Source: an uncultured Sphaerochaeta sp.
GTDB taxonomy: Bacteria; Spirochaetota; Spirochaetia; Sphaerochaetales; Sphaerochaetaceae
DNA: 64,000 bases
Assembly: GCF_963666015.1 (NCBI RefSeq)
Contig: NZ_OY762555.1
Coordinates: 248,001-312,000 of the forward strand
Direction of reading: 5' to 3'
Each line of letters opens with the position of its first letter. Within the stretch, counting starts at the first letter, position 1. Under the pieces are notes generated by a model. The model made no database searches. It saw nothing but the letters and a program-made list of their open reading frames with translations, and was not told the origin of the DNA. Positions 44,379 to 52,406 of the stretch are shown here, piece by piece. Made by a program: the position numbers and the translations under genes.

Positions 44379-45221
44379 ATGCAAAAGTCCATACAGAAAT
44401 ATTTTGTTTTATTTGCTCTTCCTGGTCTGATCTGCTTCGCTATTGCGTTTCTGATCCCATTGGTTATGGGGGTGGTTCTTTCCTTTTTCAAGTTCAGTAC
44501 CGTAACGGATGCAACTTTCAATGGCTTGGAGAACTACAGGAACATTTTCATTGATAAGGAGTTCATTTCAGCTCTGTGGTTTACCATTCGTTTTACGATT
44601 GTCTCCGTGATAACCATCAACCTTGGTGCCTTTGCACTTGCAATGCTGCTTACCAGAGGTATTAAGGGAACAAACCTTTTCAGAACGGTATTCTTCATGC
44701 CTAACCTGATAGGAGGCATCGTCCTTGGTTGGATCTGGCAGGTAATCATCAATGGTATACTCCTCAGACAGGGAGTTACTATCGTCAGTGATCCAAAGTA
44801 TGGATTCTGGGGATTGGTTGTCCTGATGAACTGGCAGAATATCGGATACATGATGGTCATTTACATAGCCGGTATTCAGAATATCTCTCATGATCTCATT
44901 GAAGCTGCACAGATTGATGGTGCCGGAAGATGGACCATGTTGCGTTCAGTCATCCTTCCCTCGATTATGCCATCAATTACTATTTGTAGTTTCCTAACCC
45001 TTACGAACGGATTCAAGTTGTTTGACCAGAACCTAGCTCTCACAGCTGGTGCACCTGGAAAGCAGACAGAGATGTTGGCACTCAACATCTTCAATACCTT
45101 CTATGGCCGCAGTGGCTTTGAAGGGGTAGGTCAGGCAAAAGCAGTGCTCTTTACCATCTTGGTTGCGATCATTGCCCTAAGCCAGCTCCGCTTGACACGC
45201 AACAAGGAGGTAGAGGCATGA
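44379..45221 (+). CDS. Sugar ABC transporter permease (MalF/MsmF-like)
   Basis: 280 residues, six transmembrane helices and the BPD_transp_1 EAA loop (LIEAAQIDGAGRWTMLRSVILPS). AAGGGAG precedes the ATG. Its stop overlaps the next permease (ATGA). It forms the channel with that partner for the binding protein upstream. Confidence 0.92.
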   Translation: MQKSIQKYFVLFALPGLICFAIAFLIPLVMGVVLSFFKFSTVTDATFNGLENYRNIFIDKEFISALWFTIRFTIVSVITINLGAFALAMLLTRGIKGTNLFRTVFFMPNLIGGIVLGWIWQVIINGILLRQGVTIVSDPKYGFWGLVVLMNWQNIGYMMVIYIAGIQNISHDLIEAAQIDGAGRWTMLRSVILPSIMPSITICSFLTLTNGFKLFDQNLALTAGAPGKQTEMLALNIFNTFYGRSGFEGVGQAKAVLFTILVAIIALSQLRLTRNKEVEA

Positions 45222-46060
45222 ACCTGCAAACCAAAGAGAAACGGATCAACTATGGTTTGATCATGATCCTTTCCCTCCTTACCATTCTGTTCATTTCCCC
45301 CATATTGATTGTATTGATGAACTCTTTTAAATCAAAGCTGTTCATTTCCAATGAACCATTTTCATTTCCCAATCCTGATACCTATGCAGGAGGGGAGAAC
45401 TATATCACTGGATCAGAGAAGATCAAATTCTTTGATGCATTCGGCTATTCATTGTTCATCACTGTTTTCTCCGTGATCAGTATCTCCTTGGTCACGAGCA
45501 TGCTTGCCTGGTATATAACCAGGGTAAAAACTAAATTCACCAACTTTGTCTATTATCTGTTGGTGTTCTCCATGATCGTTCCTTTTCAGATGGTCATGTT
45601 TACGATGAGTAAAACGGCTAACATACTCCATCTTGATAATCCAGTTGGTATAATCGTGCTCTATGTAGGATTTGGTGCAGGACTGGGAACCTTCATGTTC
45701 AGTGGATTCATCAAGAGTATTCCCCTCAGTCTAGAAGAAGCTGCCATGATTGATGGGGCTGGGCCTGTAAAGACGTACTTCCTTATTGTCTTTCCTATGC
45801 TCAAGCCAACTGCGATCACGGTTGCCATCCTTAATTCCATGTGGATCTGGAATGACTACCTCCTCCCATACCTGACCATTGGAACAGAGTACAAGACAAT
45901 TCCTGTTGCCATTCAGTACCTGAGAGGTGGCTATGGAGCAGTCGATATGGGAGCTATGATGGCGATGCTGGTATTGGCCATGGTTCCAATCATTGTTTTC
46001 TATCTTGCAGCACAGAAGCACATCATCCGTGGTGTAGTTGCTGGTGCTGTGAAGGGTTGA
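45218..46060 (+). CDS. Sugar ABC transporter permease (MalG/MsmG-like)
   Basis: 280 residues with six transmembrane helices and the EAA loop EEAAMIDGAGPVKTYFLIVFPMLKP. It starts inside the previous gene (four-base overlap) after AAGGAGG and is followed 40 bases later by malQ. The second half of the sugar channel. Confidence 0.92.
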   Translation: MNLQTKEKRINYGLIMILSLLTILFISPILIVLMNSFKSKLFISNEPFSFPNPDTYAGGENYITGSEKIKFFDAFGYSLFITVFSVISISLVTSMLAWYITRVKTKFTNFVYYLLVFSMIVPFQMVMFTMSKTANILHLDNPVGIIVLYVGFGAGLGTFMFSGFIKSIPLSLEEAAMIDGAGPVKTYFLIVFPMLKPTAITVAILNSMWIWNDYLLPYLTIGTEYKTIPVAIQYLRGGYGAVDMGAMMAMLVLAMVPIIVFYLAAQKHIIRGVVAGAVKG

Positions 46061-46100
46061 TGACAATGAGAAGTACCTACCATGAGAGAGGTGAGCAACG

Positions 46101-47633
46101 ATGAATAGCAAGTATACACGAGATGCCGGTATTCTCTTGCACATCACCAGTCTTCCTTCTCCTTACGGTATTGGAGACTTGGGGCGTAATGCCTATGCTG
46201 TTGCCGATTGGATGGAAAAGGCAGATATCCGCCTCTGGCAACTTTTGCCACTCAATCCGACAGGATTTGGGAATTCTCCCTACGCTCCTCGTTCCACGTT
46301 TGCCGGCAATGAGCTTCTCATTGACCTTGAATCGTTAATGCATGAGGGATATCTTTCCTCCGAGGATTTGCAATCCATGCCATCTTTTCCGGATGATAGG
46401 GTACACTTTCAACTGGTCCAGGAGCGAAAACTACCCTTGTTGAAGAAGGCTGCTCTTACTTTTCTTCTTAAGAATAAAGACAATGATACTGCATTTACGG
46501 GGTTCTGCTGTGATCAGTCATTCTGGTTGAATGACTATGCGCTTTTCATGGTCCTGTATGAGACCTATCAGGATGCGCGCTGGTTCAGCCAATGGTCTGA
46601 AGGCTTTGCCAAACGAGATAAGAATGTCTTGAGGGCGTTTTCCGAGGAACACGAGAGGGATATTGCCATTTGGAAGGTGCTGCAATACTTCTTTGCTTTG
46701 CAGTGGGAGGCATTTAAACGGTATGTGAATGCAAAGCGAATTCAACTGGTTGGTGATGTCCCCATTTTCGTGGCAGCAGACAGTGCAGATACCTGGAGTA
46801 ATCTCCATCTGTTCAAGACCGATAATGATGGGCAATTCAGCGTGGTCAGTGGTGTTCCTCCTGATATCTTTAGTGCAACAGGACAACTCTGGGGTAATCC
46901 TGTCTATGATTGGGATGTTCTTGAAGCTGAGGGGTACCAGTGGTGGATCAAGCGATTGGAACGATTGTTTACCATGATTGATATTTTGAGAATAGACCAC
47001 TTCAGAGGGTTCGACGCGTACTACGAGATACCAGCTGGGGATAGAACTGCAGAGCGTGGGAAATGGATTGATGTAGAAGGTAAAAGCTTTTTCAAGAAGG
47101 TGAGAGACCACTTTGGATCAGTTCCCATCATTGCCGAGGACCTTGGGTTGATGACCGACTCAGTTGAATCTTTACGGGATGACAATGGATTTCCTGGAAT
47201 GAAAATACTCCAATTTGGATTCAGTAAGGATGAAAAGGGAAGAAGTAATTATTATGATGACTTCCTACCGCATAACTGGAAGGAGAACTTTGTAGCGTAT
47301 ACCGGTACCCATGACAACAATACTACCCTTGGTTGGTTCAAATCCCTTGATGTCCAGGACAAGGAGATGGTGCTTACCTATCTTGATTGTGAAGAGACTG
47401 AGGTGGTACGGAAGATGATTCGTACCCTGATGCTCTCCTGTGCTCGTACAGCCATCATTCCTATGCAGGATTTATTGGAGAAGGATGAGCAAGCAAGGAT
47501 GAACTATCCTTCGACCTGCAATGATGTCAATTGGAGCTGGAGAGCTACCGCAGATGAATTTACTGACGAAATTGCCCATACCCTTGCCCATCTGGTTGCA
47601 ATTTCTGCCAGAAATGGACTACTGGGAAATTGA
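46101..47633 (+). CDS. malQ: 4-alpha-glucanotransferase (amylomaltase, GH77)
   Basis: 510 residues, typical for MalQ. GH77 signatures: GILLHITSLPSPYGIGDLG near the N-terminus, LRIDHFRGFDAYYEIPAG with the nucleophilic Asp, IIAEDLGLMTD with the acid/base Glu, and YTGTHDNNTTLGW with the third carboxylate. It transfers alpha-1,4-glucan segments between maltodextrins and releases glucose in the cytoplasm. Being the last gene of the sugar ABC operon, it indicates that the importer handles malto-oligosaccharides. A ribosome-binding site (GAGAGGTGAG) is present. Confidence 0.93.
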   Translation: MNSKYTRDAGILLHITSLPSPYGIGDLGRNAYAVADWMEKADIRLWQLLPLNPTGFGNSPYAPRSTFAGNELLIDLESLMHEGYLSSEDLQSMPSFPDDRVHFQLVQERKLPLLKKAALTFLLKNKDNDTAFTGFCCDQSFWLNDYALFMVLYETYQDARWFSQWSEGFAKRDKNVLRAFSEEHERDIAIWKVLQYFFALQWEAFKRYVNAKRIQLVGDVPIFVAADSADTWSNLHLFKTDNDGQFSVVSGVPPDIFSATGQLWGNPVYDWDVLEAEGYQWWIKRLERLFTMIDILRIDHFRGFDAYYEIPAGDRTAERGKWIDVEGKSFFKKVRDHFGSVPIIAEDLGLMTDSVESLRDDNGFPGMKILQFGFSKDEKGRSNYYDDFLPHNWKENFVAYTGTHDNNTTLGWFKSLDVQDKEMVLTYLDCEETEVVRKMIRTLMLSCARTAIIPMQDLLEKDEQARMNYPSTCNDVNWSWRATADEFTDEIAHTLAHLVAISARNGLLGN

Positions 47634-47668
47634 ATGTGGCGCCCAAGGGTGTTCATATACCTTCCTGA

Positions 47669-47698
47669 CAAGGCCGGAACTGCAAGGTTCCGGCCTTG
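47669..47698 (+). terminator. Strong hairpin after malQ
   Basis: A perfect 12-bp G+C-rich stem (47669-47680 with 47687-47698) and six-base loop lie 36 bases after the malQ stop. No T-run follows. It probably ends the operon or blocks exonucleases. Confidence 0.6.
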
Positions 47699-47724
47699 CT
47701 CCGTCCTTCAAGCCTTGCTACAGT
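47696..47724 (+). promoter_or_regulatory. Promoter of the second DUF72 gene
   Basis: TTGCTC (47696-47701) and TGC-TACAGT (hexamer 47719-47724) are 17 bases apart. The -10 hexamer ends five bases before the ATG at 47730. AAGG lies in that short gap, so the leader is minimal or absent. Confidence 0.45.
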
Positions 47725-47729
47725 AAGGC

Positions 47730-48578
47730 ATGGATACCATGCATTTTGGAACTTGTTCGTGGAAATATGAGAGTTGGGAAGGTTTGGTATATCAGCAAGG
47801 CAGTTCAAAGCGGTACCTTGCCCAGTATGCCAACACCTATGATTCAGTGGAAGTGGATAGATGGTTCTGGTCTTTGGGAAAACAGAGTTATGGTCTTCCT
47901 GACCCACATGATGTGAGAGAATATGATAAGGATACTCCTGAAAACTTCAGGTTCACCATCAAGTGTCCAAATACCTTGACCCTTCCATTCAGTTACCAGA
48001 GCAAGACAGACCCAAACCCTTGGTTTCTTGATGCCGAGGTTTTTTATCGGTTCATAGAAACCCTTGAACCGCTTATTCCAAAAATTGGCTTATTGATGTT
48101 TCAGTTTGGATACCTGAACCGCAGTATGTTCAAGGATCGTGATGAGTTCCTGGAATCGCTTGACAGGTTCTTCTCATTGCTCCCAGATTCTCTTCCCTAT
48201 ACCGTTGAGCTAAGGAATCCTGCATGGATGGATGCTACCTACTTCTCCTTCCTTGAAGAACGACAGATCGGTCCTGTATTGCTATCTGGGTACTGGATGG
48301 ATGATCTTGCTACTCAATTGCAAAGAGCAGGGTCCCATCTCTATTCTCCTTTCTGTGTGCGTTTGCACGGTGAAGATAGAAAGGAAATTGAAAAGGAGAG
48401 TGGAGGGAAGTGGAATCGTATTCTTGAAAGTCATGATCAGGAAATGATTGCAATTGCCCCAAGACTTGTCAAGCTTGCACAGGAGGGTAAGGTGATTTAC
48501 ATCAATGTGAACAACCACTACGAAGGAAGCGCCCCGCTTACCATCAGAAAGTTGATGGATTATCTTCAAGAGGCATAG
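47730..48578 (+). CDS. DUF72 protein (second copy)
   Basis: 282 residues of the DUF72 family: FGTCSWKYESWEG start, SVEVDRWFWS, YTVELRNPAW, CVRLHGEDR and IYINVNNHYEGSAP. It is clearly diverged from the copy at 34886-35710 and lies in a different context, between malQ and a small MORN-like gene, so the pair is not a recent duplication. The function of DUF72 is not established. The conserved Glu/Arg/His pocket residues suggest an enzyme. Confidence 0.85.
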   Translation: MDTMHFGTCSWKYESWEGLVYQQGSSKRYLAQYANTYDSVEVDRWFWSLGKQSYGLPDPHDVREYDKDTPENFRFTIKCPNTLTLPFSYQSKTDPNPWFLDAEVFYRFIETLEPLIPKIGLLMFQFGYLNRSMFKDRDEFLESLDRFFSLLPDSLPYTVELRNPAWMDATYFSFLEERQIGPVLLSGYWMDDLATQLQRAGSHLYSPFCVRLHGEDRKEIEKESGGKWNRILESHDQEMIAIAPRLVKLAQEGKVIYINVNNHYEGSAPLTIRKLMDYLQEA

Positions 48579-48640
48579 GCAGGCGATGTACGAATCTCGG
48601 AAGGTGTGCTACGGTAAAGTGTAATCAGGAGGCAAGCAGA

Positions 48641-48772
48641 ATGGTTGGCTTTCCTGTCATGAAACTACCAGAACTCTCTGCAGCAATTCATTTGTGTGTA
48701 AACACAGTCAAGGAGCAAGGATCAATACGGTTCTTGCTCTTTTTTATGAACCAACAAGGAGGGAACCGATGA
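48641..48772 (+). CDS. Possible 43-residue small protein or leader peptide
   Basis: An ATG preceded by AGGAGG (ten bases upstream) opens a 43-codon frame whose TGA overlaps the start of the next gene (ATGA at 48769-48772). The product (MVGFPVMKLPELSAAIHLCV...) matches nothing I know. Its second half is encoded by a terminator-like hairpin (48713-48746). The good ribosome-binding site and coupled stop favour translation. It may be a regulatory leader for the MORN-like gene rather than a functional protein. Confidence 0.45.
   Translation: MVGFPVMKLPELSAAIHLCVNTVKEQGSIRFLLFFMNQQGGNR
48713..48746 (+). terminator. Terminator-like hairpin inside a small reading frame
   Basis: GAGCAAGGATC (48713-48723) pairs with 48729-48739 (two G-T pairs) and is followed by six Ts. 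It lies 23 bases before the MORN-like gene start, so it can act as an attenuator or as the terminator of the DUF72 gene. Confidence 0.65.
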
Positions 48773-49056
48773 AAGAAAAAACATATTCGAACGGTCAGGT
48801 TGAACAGCGAATGCAGGGTGATAAACTTACCTATTTCTTCAAGGATGGAACCATCAAGGCAGAGGGCCCCATCAAGAATAATCTTATGGAAGGGCTTTGG
48901 CATTACTACCGAGAAAATGGGATTGTATTGCAGGTAGGGAGTTTCAAGCATGGGGTGAAACATGGTCCATGGGTTAGGTATGACCGTGTAGGGGCTGTTG
49001 AATATGAGGCACAGTTCGAAGACGGAAAAGAAATTGCAAAACGGTTGTACCACTGA
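48769..49056 (+). CDS. Small MORN-repeat-like protein
   Basis: 95 residues with a strong ribosome-binding site (AAGGAGGG). Repeats of the MORN/YwqK type are visible: YFFKDGTIKAEGPIKNNLMEGLWHYY and ENGIVLQVGSFKHGVKHGPWVRY. There is no signal peptide. Such proteins are predicted antitoxins in some annotations, but no toxin gene is adjacent, so that label is not justified here. Confidence 0.75.
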   Translation: MKEKTYSNGQVEQRMQGDKLTYFFKDGTIKAEGPIKNNLMEGLWHYYRENGIVLQVGSFKHGVKHGPWVRYDRVGAVEYEAQFEDGKEIAKRLYH

Positions 49057-49130
49057 TATTGGATTCTGGAAAAGCGGTGGTAGAATAGAGATATCACACG
49101 AACCGATTGGGATCGGAAAAAAGGAGTAGA

Positions 49131-50912
49131 ATGATGAAACGAGTACTCTTAAAGCGGGTATTGCTCGGCATTTTGATGCTTTGCATCACAATGGGATTCC
49201 TCTTTGCACAACCCCTGCCAGAACAGGCGGAGGAACTGGTCATCCTAGCTACCACAGATATTCATGGAAATGTCTGGGGATTCAGTTATGAGAATGACAA
49301 GGAGACAAACAACAATGGTATGGCTCGCATTGCTACCTATGTGGAGCAAGTGCGTGATGCACATCCTAATGTCATCCTGGTAGATAATGGTGATGTCATC
49401 CAGGGAAATATCATGACTGACGATTTATACAACAAGAGAGAAGGTGAGCATCCTGTCATCCGTGCAATGAACCTTTTGGATTATGATAGCCTGACATTGG
49501 GAAACCATGAGTTCAATTTTGGAGAGAAATTGATCAAACGTATGCAAGAGCTGGCAAACTTCCCTATACTTTCGGCCAATATGTCCCGATTGGATGGCAC
49601 CATGGCCGCTCTTCCGTACACCATAGTAGAGAGATCTGGAGTAAAGGTCGGCATCATTGGCCTGACGAATCCGAATGCTCCTCGATGGGATGGTGAAAAG
49701 ACCGATCCATTTGTATATGCTCCGGTAGGTCCTGCTGCAAGACGGGTAGTGGATATTCTGGATGATAAGGTCGATGTCCTGGTAGTTGTAGCTCATGTGG
49801 GACTGTATCCTGAGTATGATGTTGACGGAGGCAGTGATGGAGGCTTGGCAATCCTTGAGCTCTGCCCTGAAATTGATGTGCTTATCGTTGGGCATGCCCA
49901 TACCACGATTGCAGAGGTACAGGATGGGATTGCTATCGGTGGGGCAAAAAATCTCGGTCGTGAGGTTATCCGCATCGACCTGAGTCTTGACGAGAATAAG
50001 CAGGTTGATGGACAGGAAGTGACCATCATTGATATGACTGACTATGAACCGAGTGAGTTGATCAGGGGAAATGCTTTCATCAAAGAGGCACATCAGGCCA
50101 CCAGAGACTTTATTTCCGGTGGAGCACCTTCTGCTGATGGAAGTCCCAGTGGTGGTATCTTTGGAACTGCAGCAGTTGACTTCCAACCCAAGAATGAGAT
50201 TATGGGTATCCCCGAAGGAAAACTTCGTGATACCGCTGTCATGGATTTCATCAATGAGGTACAACTGCTAAACAGTGGTGCAGATGTGTCAGCAGCTGCG
50301 CTCTTTGCCGATACCAGTGATATCCCCAAGGGTCCGATCAACTACGGAACCATTTTTGGTATCTACAAGTATGATAATACCCTCTATCGCGTACCGGTCA
50401 CCGGTGCTGAACTGAAAGCCTACATGGAGTGGTCTGCAACCTGCTACAACCAGTGGAAGCCGGGCGATGTCTCCATCAGCTTCAACCCAGACAAGCCGGG
50501 GTATCTCTATGATATGTTCAGCGGTGTTGACTACGAGATCGACCTGAGCAAACCTGAAGGGCAGAGAATCAAGAATGTCATGTTCAAGGGCAAGTCGCTC
50601 TCAGATACACAGAAACTTACCCTTGCCGTGAACAACTACCGATATTCTTCGGCACTGAAAGCACAAAAACTAGTATCTGGGGTTCGGGAATGGGAGAGTC
50701 CAAACTCAATTCGTGATATGCTTGTTGCCTACATCAAAGAAAAGGGGACCATATATCCGAAAGTTGACAACAACTGGAAGATCGTTGGTGTTAACTTGGA
50801 TAGCCCCTATCGCAAGCAGGTCATCAAGATGGTTAATGAGGGGAAACTTGAATCACCCTACAATAATCCATTGAATGTCAACGAACTGAAGAAACAGGGG
50901 ATCATCAAATAA
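49131..50912 (+). CDS. Secreted 5'-nucleotidase / 2',3'-cyclic phosphodiesterase family protein
   Basis: About 593 residues. AAGGAG lies before two adjacent ATGs (49131 and 49134). A signal peptide ends near FLFAQP. The calcineurin-like metal site is complete: ATTDIHGNVWG, DNGDVIQGN, LGNHEFNFG, VVAHVG and GHAHTTI. The C-terminal 5'-nucleotidase domain has NYGTIFGIYKYDNTLYRVPVTGAEL and VNNYRYS. It would dephosphorylate extracellular nucleotides or cyclic nucleotides in the periplasm, supplying nucleosides to importers such as the BmpA system. Monocistronic with a terminator. Confidence 0.9.
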   Translation: MMKRVLLKRVLLGILMLCITMGFLFAQPLPEQAEELVILATTDIHGNVWGFSYENDKETNNNGMARIATYVEQVRDAHPNVILVDNGDVIQGNIMTDDLYNKREGEHPVIRAMNLLDYDSLTLGNHEFNFGEKLIKRMQELANFPILSANMSRLDGTMAALPYTIVERSGVKVGIIGLTNPNAPRWDGEKTDPFVYAPVGPAARRVVDILDDKVDVLVVVAHVGLYPEYDVDGGSDGGLAILELCPEIDVLIVGHAHTTIAEVQDGIAIGGAKNLGREVIRIDLSLDENKQVDGQEVTIIDMTDYEPSELIRGNAFIKEAHQATRDFISGGAPSADGSPSGGIFGTAAVDFQPKNEIMGIPEGKLRDTAVMDFINEVQLLNSGADVSAAALFADTSDIPKGPINYGTIFGIYKYDNTLYRVPVTGAELKAYMEWSATCYNQWKPGDVSISFNPDKPGYLYDMFSGVDYEIDLSKPEGQRIKNVMFKGKSLSDTQKLTLAVNNYRYSSALKAQKLVSGVREWESPNSIRDMLVAYIKEKGTIYPKVDNNWKIVGVNLDSPYRKQVIKMVNEGKLESPYNNPLNVNELKKQGIIK

Positions 50913-50916
50913 CAGA

Positions 50917-50950
50917 AGTGTGGGCTGGTCATCAAGCCAGCCCAAACACT
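50917..50950. terminator. Convergent terminator after the nucleotidase gene
   Basis: TGGGCTGG (50921-50928) pairs with CCAGCCCA (50937-50944), extended by AGTG/CACT across an internal bulge. It lies between the nucleotidase stop and the convergent Arc-like gene end. Confidence 0.6.
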
Positions 50951-51131
50951 ATGTCTCTTGATCGTCATCCTTGAGCGTTTTCCTGCGGGAACGTACGCTC
51001 TCGGTGAGTAGAAATTCAATCTGGCCGTTTATAGAGCGGAAGTCATCTTCCGCCCAAGCGGCCAGTTCTTTCCACAGCGATGACGAAAGACGCAACAATA
51101 CCTGTTTCTTGCTCTTATCCTTTGCATCCAT
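50949..51131 (-). CDS. Small Arc/ribbon-helix-helix-like DNA-binding protein
   Basis: 60 residues. VLLRLSSSLWKELAAWAEDDFRSINGQIEFLL fits the Arc-type ribbon-helix-helix pattern: a beta strand, then helix A, then the R-S-x-N-x-x-I-E-x-L-L motif. It should bind DNA as a dimer. It lies 17 bases after the SPFH gene on the same strand, with AAGGATG before the ATG. It may regulate that pair, since palindromic repeats lie upstream of the SPFH gene. Confidence 0.8.
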   Translation of the reverse strand: MDAKDKSKKQVLLRLSSSLWKELAAWAEDDFRSINGQIEFLLTESVRSRRKTLKDDDQET

Positions 51132-51148
51132 ACGTCATCATCCTTATG

Positions 51149-52156
51149 CTAATAGAGAGAACCACTGTTTACGATTGGCTGTACATCCTTGTTTCCACAA
51201 AGGACCACTAAAAGATTGCTTACCATAGAAGCCTTACGTTCTTCATCCAGGTTCACTACCTCACTCTCATTCAATTGCTCAAGAGCCATCTGGACCATTC
51301 CAACCGCTCCTTCCACAATTTTTTGTCTTGCAGCGATGATAGCAGACGCCTGCTGACGCTGCAACATTGCCGCTGCTATCTCTGGTGCGTAAGAGAGGTG
51401 GGTAATCCTTGCCTCCAGAATTTCCAAGCCGGCAACAGCAACCTTGCCTTGCAGTTCCTTCAGTAGATCCTCTGCTACCTCTCTACTGCTTCCTCTCAAT
51501 GATTTTTCATCATCATCACTATCGTAGGGGAAGAGCCGTACCACATTTCTCAGTGCACTATCGCACTGTATGGAAAGATAATCCACATAGTTGTCAACGT
51601 CAAACACTGCTTTTGCGGTATCAACCACTTTCCAGATAACGACAACACCAATAATGATTGGATTACCCTGTGAGTCATTGATTTTCTGCTTCTCATTGTT
51701 CAGCGTCATTGCTTTCAAGGATAGCTTACGTTTTGGAATCTGTATTGAATAGGCAGTGGTCCCGCTCTTATTCGCATCTGTTTTTCCTTCAAGCTTATAG
51801 GAACCTGAAGAGCTTTCAGATGAAGATGCAGGATTTACCGCTGTCACAAATGGATTTACAAAGAAAAATCCCTCTTTCTTGAGTGTCCCATAATACTTTC
51901 CAAATAAGGTAAGCACCAATGCTTCATTCGGTTTGATAATCTTCAATCCCCCAAACAAGATCGGACCGATGATAAAACCATAGAGTGCTCCAAGGGTAAT
52001 GACAACTGCACGTATAACTCCTGGAATATCTGCAGCCATGCCAAAGATGAATAGGGCAAATGACAAGAGGATAAGCAGCACATTGACTACCAGGATTGTC
52101 AATCCGATTGAAGGTCGGTTCAGGACTTTTTCTTTTGAATACACAGGTTCATTCAT
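51149..52156 (-). CDS. SPFH/Band 7 membrane protein
   Basis: 335 residues. Two N-terminal transmembrane helices (about 18-40 and 48-70) are followed by the SPFH domain (IKPNEALVLTLFGKYYGTLKKEGFFFVNPF onward) and an alanine-rich helical tail. These proteins form large rings on the membrane and organise microdomains or protease partners. The ATG has TTGGAGG six bases upstream. It is cotranscribed with the Arc-like gene. Confidence 0.88.
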   Translation of the reverse strand: MNEPVYSKEKVLNRPSIGLTILVVNVLLILLSFALFIFGMAADIPGVIRAVVITLGALYGFIIGPILFGGLKIIKPNEALVLTLFGKYYGTLKKEGFFFVNPFVTAVNPASSSESSSGSYKLEGKTDANKSGTTAYSIQIPKRKLSLKAMTLNNEKQKINDSQGNPIIIGVVVIWKVVDTAKAVFDVDNYVDYLSIQCDSALRNVVRLFPYDSDDDEKSLRGSSREVAEDLLKELQGKVAVAGLEILEARITHLSYAPEIAAAMLQRQQASAIIAARQKIVEGAVGMVQMALEQLNESEVVNLDEERKASMVSNLLVVLCGNKDVQPIVNSGSLY

Positions 52157-52185
52157 ACGAATGCCTCCAAGGTATGATGGTAAAA

Positions 52186-52202
52186 GATATCAAAATGATA
52201 TC
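52186..52202. promoter_or_regulatory. Palindrome upstream of the SPFH-Arc operon
   Basis: GATATCAaaaTGATATC is a perfect 7-bp inverted repeat, 30 bases before the SPFH start. Further GATAT elements follow at 52208-52230, and a TTGACA on the minus strand lies at 52237-52232. This is a possible operator for the Arc-like protein encoded in the operon. Confidence 0.4.
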
Positions 52203-52366
52203 AATAAGATATTCCACCAATCTTTGATATTTGTCAAGATTAAGACTTATAATTTACAGGAGATGCAAGACATATTTGTGTTTATCCTTGTTGCACCTCC
52301 CAACCTGAAGGGAATATTACGCTCTATCTATACCCTATTACTGCTGTGTGCATTGTCAATAATTTC

Positions 52367-52375
52367 TGGTATACT
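52367..52375 (+). promoter_or_regulatory. Extended -10 promoter of the spermidine operon
   Basis: TGG-TATACT forms a good extended -10 element. It lies 31 bases before the speA ATG, with GAGGAG in the leader. The -35 region is weak (TGTGCA). Confidence 0.5.
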
Positions 52376-52406
52376 GATGAAACGAAAAGACCTATGAGGA
52401 GTAGTA

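Noticed and set aside
48694..49056. Longer version of the MORN-like gene starting at 48694
   Set aside because: The extra 25 residues come from the terminator hairpin region in another frame, whereas AAGGAGG directly precedes the ATG at 48769.
48769..49056. MORN-like protein as the antitoxin of a toxin-antitoxin pair
   Set aside because: No toxin-like gene lies beside it. The YwqK 'antitoxin' label rests on weak evidence.
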